This document shows positions 35,822 through 47,618 of a stretch of DNA of 64,000 nt, one piece after another. Within the stretch, counting starts at the first letter, position 1; every line of letters starts with the position of its first letter. The notes below the pieces were generated by a model. That model worked only from the letters and a program-made list of their open reading frames with translations, searched no databases and was not told where the DNA came from. The stretch comes from Myxocyprinus asiaticus (lineage: Eukaryota > Chordata > Actinopteri > Cypriniformes > Catostomidae), in contig NC_059379.1 in assembly GCF_019703515.2 (NCBI RefSeq), forward strand, positions 27,804,880 through 27,868,879, read 5' to 3'. The position numbers and the translations under genes are program-made.

Positions 35822-37560
35822 TTAACCGGTTACCAGCATTTAAAAATAATATTTAACTCTGGAACAATTTAAAGGGACTTTGTTCCCATTTCGCTTTAGT
35901 TTTCCTTTACAGCTAAAAAAAATTTGCTTTACAATTCGCTTTTGGTGCCCTTCTGTTGTCATTTCACCTGGAAAATGGAGCATAAACGTGCCCTTACGTT
36001 CAAATACACTTCCTGCTTCTGCCACTGGTGGCATTGCTTTTAATTTCTCTTAGCAAATACTGAATTTAGTTCAAGAAAAGTCAACTTACTCTTTCCGAAT
36101 TCACATTGAGATCATTCTGAATATGGAGCAACTGGCACAACTGTTCAGTGAATTCACCCCTGAGGTTCATTCTTAGCAATAAAATAATAGTCACATACTG
36201 CAAGATCTTATCTCTTATTTTATGTGTCTGGGTCAATAACAGTGGTGGGCCAGTAGTTCAGACTACCTTTTAAATGCATTGAATATTGGTTGGTTTTTGC
36301 CGCTAGTGAAAACACTGGATTTTATTCCTTCACATTCAGTGAAAAGCTATTCCATTGCATAATACAACCCTGAGGGAAATATATATATAATACAAACTAT
36401 GCCAACAGTGATGGTAGTGTTAGTCATTTTTGTTGTTTTGTTGGTCTCATTACTCTGTTGATGATTTGAACTCTCACATAGCTTTTTCATGATGGGCAGA
36501 CACACTTGCACTCATGCATAACAATTAGACAAACATTACCTGAAAATGCCTGAAAGCAGTTGAGTCAAAGCTCAGTGTTGGTGTCTTGGTTAGTCTTAAT
36601 GCATTTTACATGAGGGGCTCCAAGAGGAACCATAGAGAACTAAGTCAATAGACTTCTGGGAAGGTTTTCCACTTTTACTCAACACTAACTCTTACTTCAC
36701 CACCTTTAACTGCCCATAGTCTTTGCTGAAACCAGACAATGAATACAAATAATTACTGAAACCAAAAGCAATATCACAGTGTTGTGCAAATACTATGTTT
36801 AGGTGAACGTCCAATCACAATGATTCACACCAAAGTGCTCTTCTCTTTCCTTCTCTCTGGGGATACAATTACTACTTGATTTGTTTCATGTGCCTTATCT
36901 AGTATGGATTAGCAGCAATAGATGTTACATTCTGATCCTACACTCTAGCTAGCACAGAGTTAGAAATTATATTAACATTCAGATCCCAGCATTTTTGACT
37001 GTGACCAACAGGGGTTCTCCAATTTGTCCCCCAAGTTGCAAGACATTTTTGAGTGATGTTTCTACAGTATCGCAGTAGTGGAAAGCGCATGGGTGTTTCA
37101 GTTACTTGAAAATTCACTGTGAAGATGAAAATGAGGAAGATTTATTTATTTAGAATAAATGTGCTTCCTTTTGTGATGTGGAATTGATCCTCTGCTAAGC
37201 CTCACCCCCTTTTAACTGTTGCTAAAATTTTTGAGCTGTTCACAAGTGCTTGTTCTGCTGTCAAATACCAGCTTCACGTCGGGGTCTTTATCGATCTGGC
37301 GGGGATTATTTGGCAATAATGACCAGCTGACTGTGCATTATACCTTACATAATTATTATTTGATGAATGTTGTTTGAATGCAATGTACTGTACAAGATTA
37401 TAAAAATAAATAAATGAATCAGAATCAGTTTTCCATAACAGTGTGAGTATTGTGATGTATAGAGTTATCAACCAGAATTTTTAGAATATCGTGGTTTAAT
37501 TACTTCCTTATGTCACTCATGCCAAGTGACCAATATCACCACTTCTTAGCAGTATACACT

Positions 37561-37816
37561 AGGGGTTGCACAGGCTAGTCGACTACAACTAACGTAGTCA
37601 ACACTGTCAGCCTGAAGTTGACTAGTCACTCACTATATGATTTATAAAACTACATCTGTAGGAAATACAGTGGGTGTGAACTAAGTGTGGTGGCTCTGTA
37701 CTAAAAAGGCAAAGTGCCACAAATGATGTCAGGAATGACGTCATGACTAGTTGAATTCGACTTTATAAATGGGTTTGTCTTTTTGACTATTAAACATCAG
37801 TAATTGAGCAACCCAT
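37561..37816. mobile_element. possible hAT-like MITE
   Basis: TAGGGGTTGCACAGGCTAGT at the left and TAATTGAGCAACCCATA at the right share a short inverted GGGTTGC terminus. CTAGTCGACTA/GACTAGT motifs recur inside. No target duplication is confirmed. Confidence 0.4.
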
Positions 37817-38175
37817 AGTATACTGAAGGAAATGCAGGATTTGGGGATTTTGAGGACAGAGACTGCATGAGGGATTGTGACATCCTTTGAAGTGCTTGGC
37901 CGATTGAAGAGCACAATTCCTTTGACTGACATAGAGCAGTGGAAAGATATTTCAAAATAATTTCATTATTATTAATAATTCATGTTGAAATGCACAAAAA
38001 TATATACAGATATTCTGTTGATGCTAGATATTTTTGACTGGTCTTATGTGTGAAGTTTTTTTTTTTCTTATCTGGAATACACTTGAAGATCAATATCTTA
38101 ATATGCCATTTTTTTGGTACTATAAGTGAACACAAATAACTGTTTACTTTACAGTGGGAGTTGTTTGTTTTCCCT

Positions 38176-38510
38176 TTGTAAAGTTAAAGGGATAGTTCAC
38201 CAAATGATGAAACATCTGGCACCATTTATGCACCCCGATGTTGTACCAAACCCCCGGGACTTTCTGTCTTCCGTGGAACTCAATAGTAGATGTTAAGCAC
38301 AATTTTAGCCTCAGTCAACTTTTACATTCATTGTATGGAATAAAAAGATGCAGTGGAGTGAATGTTACTGTACCTGATGCTATCATTTTGCTTAACATTC
38401 CCTTTCATTTTATGAAGAAAAAGAAAGCCATACAGATTTGGAACAAAATGAGCGTGAGTAAATGAGAGATTTCTTTATTTTTAGCTTAACTATTCCATTA
38501 AGAATAACCT
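38176..38510. repeat. fold-back MITE family copy
   Basis: AAAGGGATAGTTCACCAAAT at the left and TTTAGCTTAACTATTCCATT at the right. The arms carry the family text CTTTCTGTCTTCCGTGGAAC and its inverse AAAGCCATACAGATTTGGAA. Confidence 0.7.
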
Positions 38511-39084
38511 TAATCATATGAACATAATCATGTGAGAAATGTGTTCTTGATTATAGGCATATTAATTGTTTATCCTGCAGATATTTACTACATGCGTGCA
38601 TGAATGAGGCAAACAACAATGCGTTTTTCAACAAATCTAATTTTCAAATTAGTGCTGCGATCTGTGCAACACAAGCTTCAAACATAACTAGAGATGGAAG
38701 AGCTCTACTTATGAGTATTGAAGTCTTCCATTCTTCAGTTCTGCTTCTCTGTTTACCTCTGTGATTTCAAAGAAACTGGTTTACAGTACAGAGTTCCAGA
38801 TATGAAAATAACAAACAATTTGCTCTGAATGGAAAGATCTTTGTTTAGATGGGTACTGAATTTGTGTCAAAACTGTCAGCCATTATCAAACTTGCAGTGA
38901 ACTATCAGGAATCAACAATAAGGATTTTGTTCCTGCTGGTCCAGTCGGGACAGTAGTTCACATTTTTACATGCTCTCCCCATATTTACATTGACCCCATA
39001 TATGATACATTTAATTACATTACATGTTTTTATATATAAAAAAGTTTTCTTTACCAAAATCTAGCTACAACAAATAATTTATTA

Positions 39085-39168
39085 GGTTTTTACCATGGTT
39101 TTACTACAGTAACCATAGTTTAACCATGATATTTTACAATAGTAATATTGTAGACTGTATTAACCATA
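39085..39168. repeat. ACCATGGTTTTACTACAGTA repeat, left part
   Basis: Short palindromic units around ACCATGGTTTTACTACAGTA and AACCATAGTT. The same text resumes at about 41130-41440 beyond the DIRS element, which therefore appears inserted into this repeat. Confidence 0.6.
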
Positions 39169-39350
39169 GTTCCCATTCGTAGGAACTCCACGCTGCATGA
39201 TGACGCAATGGAGAGCACGTCAGTGATCACGTGGTCTGAAGTCCTTATATAATCACGCCAATTCATTGGCTGATGGTGCTTATGCGACGCCCCTAAAGAG
39301 CTACGTCATAGGCTCCTTATAAGCATTAGCCCACAGTGCCATCCCTCTCT
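39169..39350 (+). repeat. DIRS element A left inverted terminal repeat
   Basis: Starts GTTCCCATTCGTAGGAACTC. CACGCTGCATGATGACGCAA, CAGTGATCACGTGGTCTGAA and CGACGCCCCTAAAGAGC all recur inverted at 40917-41108. A TATATAA at 39246 may be the promoter element. Confidence 0.8.
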
Positions 39351-39429
39351 TTCTTACTTCAGTGCATGAATTTGTCTAATCCGTGTTGTTTCTAGCAACT
39401 CACGTTGAAGCGAGGAAGATTATTTCTCC

Positions 39430-40186
39430 CTTTTTGAGTGGCAACCTGAGGATGTCTTTCAAGAAGTGCTTACTTCCATGTACAAAGTTAATCCTTGGTG
39501 GAGAAACTCACAACGTGTGTGAGCTGTCTGCGTTTTCTCCACGCGGAGGCCACGTTAGAGGAATCAGATTGCCCGCAGTGTAATTTGATGAACGTCCGGA
39601 AGCTCCTCATGAGGCTTGTTTTGGGGTTTGCTTTAACCACGTTTCTGCTAACACTATGCAGCAGCTCGACATGTGGGAAGCTGGCCCGGAGGCATGAGTT
39701 TTGCGCCCCCTCCAAAGGATTGGGGTCCTCATACATTTATGCCACAGCGGCTGCATAGGCATTTTAATACTAGTTCGACTCCATTCAAATGGCCATCCAG
39801 ACAGCAGAAGTGAGCCTGATGTGCTTGATGTGAAACGGAGGGTGAGCCCCCATCCAGCAGACAAAACTGGGCTGTGCAAATGCATCCGTCTCTCCCCTTT
39901 TTTGCCTTCTGGACAGCATCGGGACAAGTTTGCTGTTAATTACGTCTCGAACACCCAACAACCAGAATGTAGCTCAGTTTTCCCCCGCAGTTTTCACTTG
40001 GGTGCGAGCGTTGAGAATTCTCAATTCGAATTTGGCCTCTGTCCCCATGACCAAAGGTTTCGGGGCATCATAAATACCACACACAACCCCCCCATAATAA
40101 ATGCTGGGGCCGGCTTGTTCCCAATTCCCCCAATGTTCACACATTCTTCCCTGTTCAAAATACCAGGGAAGAAGTTTTATCAATGA
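39430..40186 (+). pseudogene. DIRS element A gag-like ORF, frameshifted
   Basis: KKCLLPCTKLILGGETHNVC in one frame passes into CVSCLRFLHAEATLEESDCP then QCNLMNVRKLL in another (39495-39758). This is a Cys/His pattern (CxxxC, CxxC, HAEA, CPxC) typical of the first ORF of DIRS-like elements. A third frame, to 40186, carries the less conserved remainder and ends in a stop. At least two frameshifts are present. The ORF's role in the family is nucleic-acid binding and particle assembly. Confidence 0.65.
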
Positions 40187-40226
40187 GCGTCCCTACTGTA
40201 AATACACTTCAGGGTGACTTTCATAC

Positions 40227-40838
40227 ATGCCTTTGTATAATAAAGGAAAAAACATTCAGTCAGCTGCAGTAGCAGAGGCACAAGAGTTCCTCTCCGCTAT
40301 TACACTGAGTGCATGGCTGCTGCCAAAAATAAGCCAAGGGCACCATATAGTGGCTACACTTTGCGGCAAAGACATTCATGCATTAATTCCACTGTCTGCC
40401 GGTTTGGTGGCTTGGCAGCAGTTACTGACTGTATCGAATTGGGTAATTCAAATGATAAAGCATGGTAATGTAATTCAATTCAGGTGGGCTGCGCTGCAGT
40501 TCAATGGGGTTATTCCTACAGGGATTCAGGAATGTCACACTCTCTTACAGAAAAGGGTAATAGAAGAGATTCCCCCTTCTCAGAGAGAATGGTGTTTTAA
40601 CAACTCAGTAGGAGTGTGGCTTCCTCATGTCATGGGAGGACATTTGTATGGCGGCAGGGTGGTCCTCTCTGCATACTTTTATAATCTGGATGAAAGTTTG
40701 ACTCCTGCTTCCCAGGTTCACATAGGGTTGGACAGTTGGCAGCTACTGTTCACATGGCATGATGATATATCGTTCCCTATTGCATCATCACGCAGCATAA
40801 AGTTCCTACAAAAGGGAATGTCTCTGTTACGTATGTAA
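40227..40838 (+). pseudogene. DIRS element A: RT N-terminus joined to recombinase C-terminus
   Basis: A 203-residue open frame. Residues about 50-125 (LSAGLVAWQQLLTVSNWVIQ, FNGVIPTGIQ, KRVIEEIPPSQRE) match the region just before the catalytic core of DIRS reverse transcriptases. From about residue 130 the text (GVWLPHVMGG, SAYFYNLDESLTPASQV) matches the extreme C-terminus of DIRS tyrosine recombinases. Everything between is missing: the RT palm with YxDD, RNase H, methyltransferase-like region and recombinase active site. The final 20 residues are translated internal complementary region. The frame stayed open across the deletion, but the product would have no catalytic domain. Confidence 0.7.
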
Positions 40839-40880
40839 CCTTGGTTCCCTGAGTGGGAACGGGACACTGTGTAGCTGGCT
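40776..40880 (+). repeat. DIRS element A internal complementary region
   Basis: Its first half (CTATTGCATCATCACGCAGC then AAAGTTCCTAC) is the reverse complement of the left outer end (39169-39210). Its second half (CCTTGGTTCCCTGAGTGGGA) is the reverse complement of the right outer end (41080-41108). This junction-type sequence is the hallmark used by DIRS elements to circularise. Confidence 0.8.
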
Positions 40881-40916
40881 ATACTCTCTAGTAGCTGCAT
40901 AGGCTCGTGCCTCTTG

Positions 40917-41108
40917 CAGAAAATCAGAGGGATGCTGCTGTGGGCTGACGCTTAGAAGGAGCCCATGAGTTTGCTCCTTAGGGGCGTTGCTTAAGCGCCA
41001 TCAGCCTTTGAATTGGTGTGATTATATCAGGGCTTCAGTCCATGTGATCACTGACATGCTCCCCATTGTGTCATCATGCAGCGTCTCGTTCCCACTCAGG
41101 GAACCAAG
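40917..41108 (-). repeat. DIRS element A right inverted terminal repeat
   Basis: Inverted match to the left repeat, ending GTTCCCACTCAGGGAACCAA. GGGGCGTTGCTTAAGCGCCA and CATGTGATCACTGACATGCT mirror the left arm. Confidence 0.8.
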
Positions 41109-41129
41109 GATACATAGCCAAGATGTTTT

Positions 41130-41440
41130 TGGTGGAAGCCATAGTTTTACTATAATAATATTGTAGTAATTATGATAAGTAACATAAGTAATGTTTTTTG
41201 GCAGAAACCATGGTTTCAATACAGTGTACTGTATCCATATAGTAACCATGGTTTTATTATAGATTAACCATGGTTAATCTTGTGGTAACTATGGTATTAC
41301 TACAAATACTTTGCTATTGTACTAAAGCCATAGTAACCACAAAATTATGATTATCACAATTATTTTTATTGTTTTCTTTTATTATTACTGTGGTTTCACT
41401 AAGATTATCATGGTTAAAATATGGTTACTGTAGTAAAACA
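41130..41440. repeat. AACCATGGTT palindromic repeat, right part
   Basis: Continues the repeat interrupted at 39168, with many AACCATGGTT, AGTAACCATGG and CTACAGTAAC-type units in both orientations. Confidence 0.55.
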
Positions 41441-41580
41441 ATGGTAAATTTATTGCGAGGGAATGCAAACTATTGCGAGGACTCACAAACTTAATGCGAG
41501 AGAACACAAACTATTGTGAGGGAATGCAAAAATTATTGCGAGGGAATGCAAACTATTGCAAGGGCACGCAAAACTATTTC
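41440..41580. repeat. tandem repeat of ATTGCGAGGGAATGCAAACT
   Basis: Five to six units of about 20-25 bp, variably diverged (GCGAGGACTCACAAAC, GTGAGGGAATGCAAAA, GCAAGGGCACGCAAAAC). Confidence 0.85.
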
Positions 41581-42800
41581 AGAAAACAATCCTGTACTGT
41601 CGTCTAGAGGGCTCATTGCTTCCACCAATTTAGATGAATGTTTTTTACTGACCGTGTTGCAGTACATTTTGAGATTATCTTCTTTGTGGAAGCTACATGT
41701 GATGATGCCTTAGAATTTGGCCAAACGATGATATCTTGGAAGGCGACATAATTATATTTTGCAACTACAGCATAATTTAGTTCAAAATTTTGGAACAGCC
41801 TTAAAGTTGGAAATGCACCTATGATGCCTTAAAATGCTGCCTACATACACACATTGTGGAACAGAAACAATATGAAACATAATGGATTTTTTTGGAGGCC
41901 CTTCACATCACAGACAGGCCCCATAAATGTATGCCCATTTTTCTGACTTTTTGAAGCATGAACATATGGTATAGGATATTTACTAATATTTATTAATGTT
42001 TTTTTTTTTTTTTTTTTTATGAAAGATTTCTGCACTTAACCTCAAAGACAGCAACATCTGATCCACTGAATATCATCTGTGTCCCTTTTCAGCCAATATT
42101 CGCCAACAAACAATTCCAGTTTTTTAATGAGACTTCTGGTTATCTAAGGCTGTTTTATAGCTCCAACATGTCAGTTCGAGCTCCTCTGTCAATCTGTAAA
42201 CATAACCAAATTTTTCTCCCTCAGCCTCCCAACAGGCAGGCCAAAATTATGTAATTTGTTGATTTTTTTGTTTTGTTTTTGTTTTGTCCTTTGTTTGCAA
42301 TTTAAAGAATGAAAATCAATGGTTCTTTCCATCTCTTTTATTGCAGAGCTGAGTGGATTGGCTTGTAAGAGCCACAGTCAGTCACATTAATAAGGATAAG
42401 AGAACAGAAGAAGGATTGAGGGATGGGGGCTATTGGACTTGGAATGTAGAGAGGAAATTTGTTTTCTGTGTTCTGGTTCCTCATGTTGCTTGTAATTAAC
42501 CCTGAATACTGGGTCAATCTGAACAGTGTAACTGACTGTGTTAGTGTTAACACTAGAGTGGCTGATGGACAGTTTTTTGTTGGATTAGTTTGAGGATATT
42601 TACTAGGTCATATTGACTGGATAAATGGAGGATTATCATAACTAAGCTTGTGTCAGTTGCAAGTTTTACAAAATATATTATTCCAAAGCTACTTTACACA
42701 AAATAGAAGACATAGAAAAATAGTGAATTTTCAGTGAGCAAGCCAAAGGCAAAGGTGGCAAGGAACAAATTCCTAAGATGCATATATGGCAATAAATGTT

Positions 42801-43229
42801 AGGGCTGCACTATTATGATAAAAATCATAATTGTCGATTATAATCCTTGATATTGTAATGCAATTATTCATTTTAATAGAATTGTGATTTTATATGGAGC
42901 AACTACATGCCATATTCTTTCTGTACTGTAGGCTACACATCCAAAACAAGCTGAAAACCTTGTTCCTTAATTGCTTCATTATTTTAATTGCATGAAAAAC
43001 AAAGGTTTTGAATAAATTAAACACAGAAAGTGAGCATTACTGATATGCCTTAAGAGTAATCTACTCACCTTTGACTTGTCATTGCCTTCATATACACAAT
43101 GGACCAAAACATTTTGATGCAAAGGGAGTAGATGTAAATGGAGTGCTGTAATTGACACTTTTCACAATTAGTTAATTGCGGCAGCTGTAATTGTATTCTC
43201 GATTATTTTTCGATTAATTGTGCATCCCT
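42801..43229. mobile_element. hAT-like non-autonomous element
   Basis: AGGGCTGCACTATTATGATA at the left is matched inverted by CGATTAATTGTGCATCCCT at the right. Internal TCGATTA/TAATCGA-type text is repeated. Length 429 bp, no coding frame. The flanks do not show a convincing 8-bp duplication. Confidence 0.55.
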
Positions 43230-45255
43230 AATAAAAGAACCTATATTAGCATATATTTAATAATTTCTTCATTTGTGATTTGTATTGGTCCAGACTCATG
43301 TTGCGGCCATAACGAGTCGTAACTGCAGTCGTAGCTTTAGCAATCAATTCAGTCTGGTCTCTAAGATGTCATGCAATCAGCTGCAATTGTGGCTGAACAA
43401 CACTGCTGATTACAGTAGGCTTTGATAGGGTAGTCAGACCAACCCATTAAACACAATTACCATTAGAGCCCACATCACTCTTTTTCAATCTGTTTTTTTT
43501 TTTCTGGGGTTTTATGCTGACAGCTGTTGGAAAAAGAGGAAAAACAGTGGTCGATGAGGCCGTATAGTATTAAAAAAAGAAAGAAAATGCAAAAACTGTG
43601 TCTTTATACTTATGAGGTAATGAAATAAGGTACAATGAAATACGGTAGAGGCTAATGTCAAAAGAAAACACAAAAAGGAGCATTAGCCTACTCATATGCT
43701 TCAGCATACATCACCTTAATACATTCTTATATCATTCACAGCATTTTATTCATTAAACATGCTTAAATCACTCCAAGCATTTTATGCATTTAACACATGC
43801 TTAAATCACTCAAAACATTCTATGAATTTATAACCAGGCTTCAAGGACATGTACAACAGTTCAAACAATAAAATTCTCATTACACATATTTTCACATATA
43901 AAATGTATTACAATTATCCACTAAACTGGAAAACACTGTAGGCTATAAATCATTAATTAATACTAAATTAACATACCCAGTTCTTGCACATGTGCACAAA
44001 CGTGGTCAAATTCCACACATGCAATCCATATGCATCCTTCAAAAATGATCCATAACAAACACTCAATTTTAAAATATGACTCTTGTGAACACATATTTAA
44101 GGCAATTTTACAACATTTTGTGTAGAATTTTATATTTATCTAAAGAATTATCAACCAATGAACAAAACCGGGAGCTCTCTTGTACAACGTATCTTCTCAT
44201 GTCTCCAAAACAAGAGTTTACATCTTTTTTTGTAGTGACCTACAAAATAATACTGTATTTATTAGAATATGTTCTAAGCACTTTACATAGAGAACAGGGG
44301 ACTCTACTCAACCACCACTAGTGTGCAGCATCCTCCTGGATGACGGCAACCATAATGCGCCAGTACCCTCACCACACATCAGCTGCTGGTGGAGTAAAAT
44401 AGAATTCAGTAGCAAATATATAGATCAGGGTCAGAAATTAATGGAGGCTTGAGGCAAGAATGCCACTGAATTCAAGTGAAAAAATGCAGCAGAAATGCAA
44501 AATGTATAAGGGCAAAAAATGCTCTAACTCAAAATGAAACACTAAATGAAATGAGTCCATCTTAGATGCCCGCAGTGAATGTGGCGAGGTTCATTTTTAA
44601 CCCAGCTACACTGGGACATTGTTTGTGAACAAACTAGGACATTTTCCACCTGCTGTCACAATAAATAGAATAGGTGCAACTGAAGCTATGTGATCCATGA
44701 CTAGTAAGCTCAGACCCAACGTGTTGATTAGTGGCAGAGCTAATTGACTAGTCAGTACAAACCCTATAAGCTACAACTTAAAAGTATCTTCCCCAAAACT
44801 GAGTGGCAATGAGGGAGAATGAGGGAGATTCATCCATCCATCATCTCATTGCATCCTGCTGTGATGAGGCACAGCGGAAACCTGGAACCCTAGATGTCAG
44901 CTGTGTGAGAAATCGTGCAGAGAGATTGAGGATGAGAGAAGAAGACTCAGAGGTAGAGCCGCAGAGCAGATGGGAGGTCACAAAATGTGTGACACGTGTG
45001 GGAGAGACCCACCTGCTGTCCAGCCAATGATTGACTCACGGTTTTACAACATCTTTCAGTATTCTCAATCAAACACATGCGGCGACACATTCCAGTGTCA
45101 TACAGCGATGGTTGTGCCCACAGAGGTTTAAGTAAAAGTCAGACAAATCAAAGAGACAAAAGATGACAAGACCTGAGCTAACCGATGAGACATGACCATC
45201 CTCTGCATTATTGGCACACAGATTCTCTTTAACTGGATCTAATGGTGCTTATGTG

Positions 45256-45284
<29 letters not shown>
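45256..45284. repeat. poly-T run
   Basis: Uninterrupted run of about 29 T. It could be the poly(A) of an antisense retro-insertion, but no retroelement body was recognised on either side. Confidence 0.9.
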
Positions 45285-45288
<4 letters not shown>

Positions 45289-45882
45289 GATAAGAAAATG
45301 TATTTATTTTAAAGAAACATTGCAGGAGCTCACTTTTTGTAAGGTTGTATGATAAAACAAAAGAGACAGTATATTGTTCAAAATTAAGACAAATGTAGTC
45401 ACTTTATGGTTATCAAACATTAGTGTAACATGCCCATTGTTAATGTGGTGAACCACACTTACTCTGTTAGCACACCTGTGAACTTGGCTTAGAACAAAAA
45501 TGGCTCAGAAAGTTAGTTATGAGAAAAGCTCTAGCATTATATGTTTGCAAGTGCCACTTGCTTTGATATTTTGTTATCTAATGCAATTAAATTCATATAT
45601 TTTAAGTGTGAGTGAATTGTTCAAATACTTTTGGGACCACTGTATATTGATTTTCATTGTAGTTTGATTTGTCGCAAAGGCAGTATTTTACTATTACACA
45701 ATAGATTAGCAATCATCAATAATATAGAGCTGTAAATGCGGGAAAGAATAGTTTAGTGTGTGTTTGCGAGCTGTTTGCAGGGAGGTGTCAGCTGCTGCCC
45801 AAGAGATCCACCAGTGCTGTCTAATTAGTCCAGACTGACAATATCGGAACTTTTTCTGGCTATTAAATTGCTTGTGAATTTT

Positions 45883-45995
45883 CATTCATCTTCTATAGCT
45901 GCTTATCCTCCACACAGAAAGGCCCAGGTTGAGTTAGGACTCGAACAGGTGACCTACTTGCTGTGAGGCAACAGTGCTACCCACTGAGCCACTGT
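45883..45995 (-). repeat. tRNA-derived SINE fragment (DANA/HE1-like)
   Basis: On the minus strand GTGGCTCAGTGGGTAGC (A-box-like, 45976-45992) is followed by GTTGCCTCACAGCAAGTAGG and TGTTCGAGTCC (B-box-like, 45937-45947). A short body then runs to AAGATGAATGAA. This is the promoter head and tail of a cyprinid tRNA-derived SINE with the middle deleted. It is not a functional tRNA gene. Confidence 0.7.
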
Positions 45996-46038
45996 TACAC
46001 ACCTCTGGTTTAGATGGCAGTGGCACAGTGCAGTTTAT

Positions 46039-46106
46039 CTAAAACACAGGAATAAGGAGATGGAAAGAGTTGTGCTGCTTTCTTTAGCATGACCGCTCTG
46101 GTAATG
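46039..46106 (+). repeat. 68-bp direct repeat, unit 1
   Basis: CTAAAACACAGGAATAAGGA then GGAAAGAGTT, GCTGCTTTC and GCTCTGGTAATG recur at 46845-46912 with about 8 differences. Confidence 0.75.
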
Positions 46107-46844
46107 TTTTATTACAATTATCAATGCAATCTCTTATCAAGTTTCCTTAACATTCTTGTTCAACATTTAACAGCCTTCAACACATCACATGTGCATTCTG
46201 TATCATCAATAAATCCTGATAGTCACCAAATTATTTCAGGGTGATTCTTTTAAACCCTCATTATACACTAATACACATTAATATACATTCTCTTCAATGT
46301 ATTCATGAACCTTCACCAGTTACTTCAAAAGACTGACATTTTCCCTCAGTAATAGTTCCCAACGTTTAGTAAAACATATATCTTTAAGGAATAGATTGTA
46401 CACTTTCAACCAAATAAATGAGCAAGTCACTCTTATGTGTTATATAGACACAAAACTCAATTATCTAAGCAAGCCCAGTGAATTTATTTAGTCATCAATC
46501 ATTTACTCTGATTACTAATTATATTGTTATCATTGCTACCTTAACTGTGTAATATAGACCATAACTATATGTTACATCAGCACTATAACAAACACAGCAA
46601 TTGTAAGGGGGTTTAAGTGTGCAGGAGCTTACCATATTAACTTGAATATAAGTTTATAAGTTACCTCATCATGACTAATAATGGTCGTCAACTACGTAAT
46701 GCCTCAGTGAAACAAATTTGGGAAATCAACTCCATTCACGATGTTTAAGTACAAAATAATTAACTTTGACAGTTTATACACTTTACTTAAGTGATTATGA
46801 TGTTATATCACCAAAGTCTTTGCTTTATAACAAGATTTACCCAC

Positions 46845-46912
46845 CTAAAACACAGGAATAAGGAATCGGAAAGAGTTTTGCTGCTTTCATTAGTGTGACT
46901 GCTCTGGTAATG
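46845..46912 (+). repeat. 68-bp direct repeat, unit 2
   Basis: Second copy of the 46039-46106 unit, about 740 bp downstream and about 30 bp before DIRS element B. Confidence 0.75.
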
Positions 46913-46943
46913 GCTGCCAGTTGCAGCGGTACACAATAAAATG

Positions 46944-47150
46944 TCTCAGTTACATACGTAACCTCGGTTCCCTGAGATGAAGGGAAAGAGACATTGCTCT
47001 CTGCTAACGCATATGGGAGTGTCCTTCCACTCGACCAAATTGAAACCTCTCTACAATAATGTTAATATTCTAATATTGGCTATGGTGTTTGAGCTCCACC
47101 CTTTTAGGTGTGAAGCTGTCTGCTATAAAAGTAGGCGCTCTCACCTCAAA
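46944..47150 (+). repeat. DIRS element B left inverted terminal repeat
   Basis: CTGCTAACGCATATGGGAGT, TTGAAACCTCTCTACAATAA, TTCTAATATTGGCTATGGTG and CTATAAAAGTAGGCGC recur inverted at 49410-49600. Confidence 0.85.
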
Positions 47151-47179
47151 GAACTCTGAGTCTTGTAGTGCAGCTAGCA

Positions 47180-47290
47180 TTCACAATGTTTTGTTCCCTT
47201 CGTCTCAGGGAACCAAGGTTGCGTATGTAACCGAGACATTCCCTTACGACTCAGTTCACTATACATTGCGTTCTGCTAACACATATGGGG
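47180..47290 (+). repeat. DIRS element B internal complementary region
   Basis: CCTTCGTCTCAGGGAACCAA is the reverse complement of the left outer end (46965-46985). The adjoining TTCCCTTACGACTCAGTTCA is the reverse complement of the right outer end (49580-49600). Both element ends are thus represented side by side, as in a circle junction. Confidence 0.8.
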
Positions 47291-47618
47291 AACAGAATCC
47301 CATCACATCGCACTACACGACATAACCTTCCAGAGAGGAAACATGATGCTGCAGTGTCGTGGGACGGCGACCGATATGAGTATTCCGCAAGTGAGTGACC
47401 CTCATGTTGGGCCAGGAGGGGAGCACTCAGAATGGATATATGAATTATAGTCATATAGTATGAATTAATCCCGTTATTAAACCCAGTCAGTAAGGAAGTT
47501 TATTTATAATGAAAGTGCGTGTGACTTTATGGTAAATTACAACGGCCTGAATGCATGGGGAACCCATACTTAAAGGAGGGGCATAAGTATATGTTTGGTA
47601 AACGAAATAACAAGCACT

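Larger units (their letters stand above)
39169..41108 (+). mobile_element. defective DIRS1-like retrotransposon, element A
   Basis: About 1.94 kb bounded by inverted terminal repeats of roughly 185 bp (39169-39350 and 40917-41108). Between them are a gag-like segment, the N-terminal part of a DIRS reverse-transcriptase ORF joined to the tail of a tyrosine-recombinase ORF, and an internal complementary region at 40776-40880 that matches both outer ends. This order is that of DIRS1 elements, which use a tyrosine recombinase and a circular intermediate and make no target duplication. The RT core, RNase H and most of the recombinase have been deleted. Confidence 0.8.

Noticed and set aside
41440..41580. 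CRISPR-like regular repeats
   Set aside because: The repeats are contiguous and diverged with no unique spacers, and the window is vertebrate DNA. It is an ordinary minisatellite.
45930..45995. A tRNA gene on the minus strand
   Set aside because: A- and B-box-like text is present but it continues into a SINE body and tail and lacks a foldable acceptor stem.
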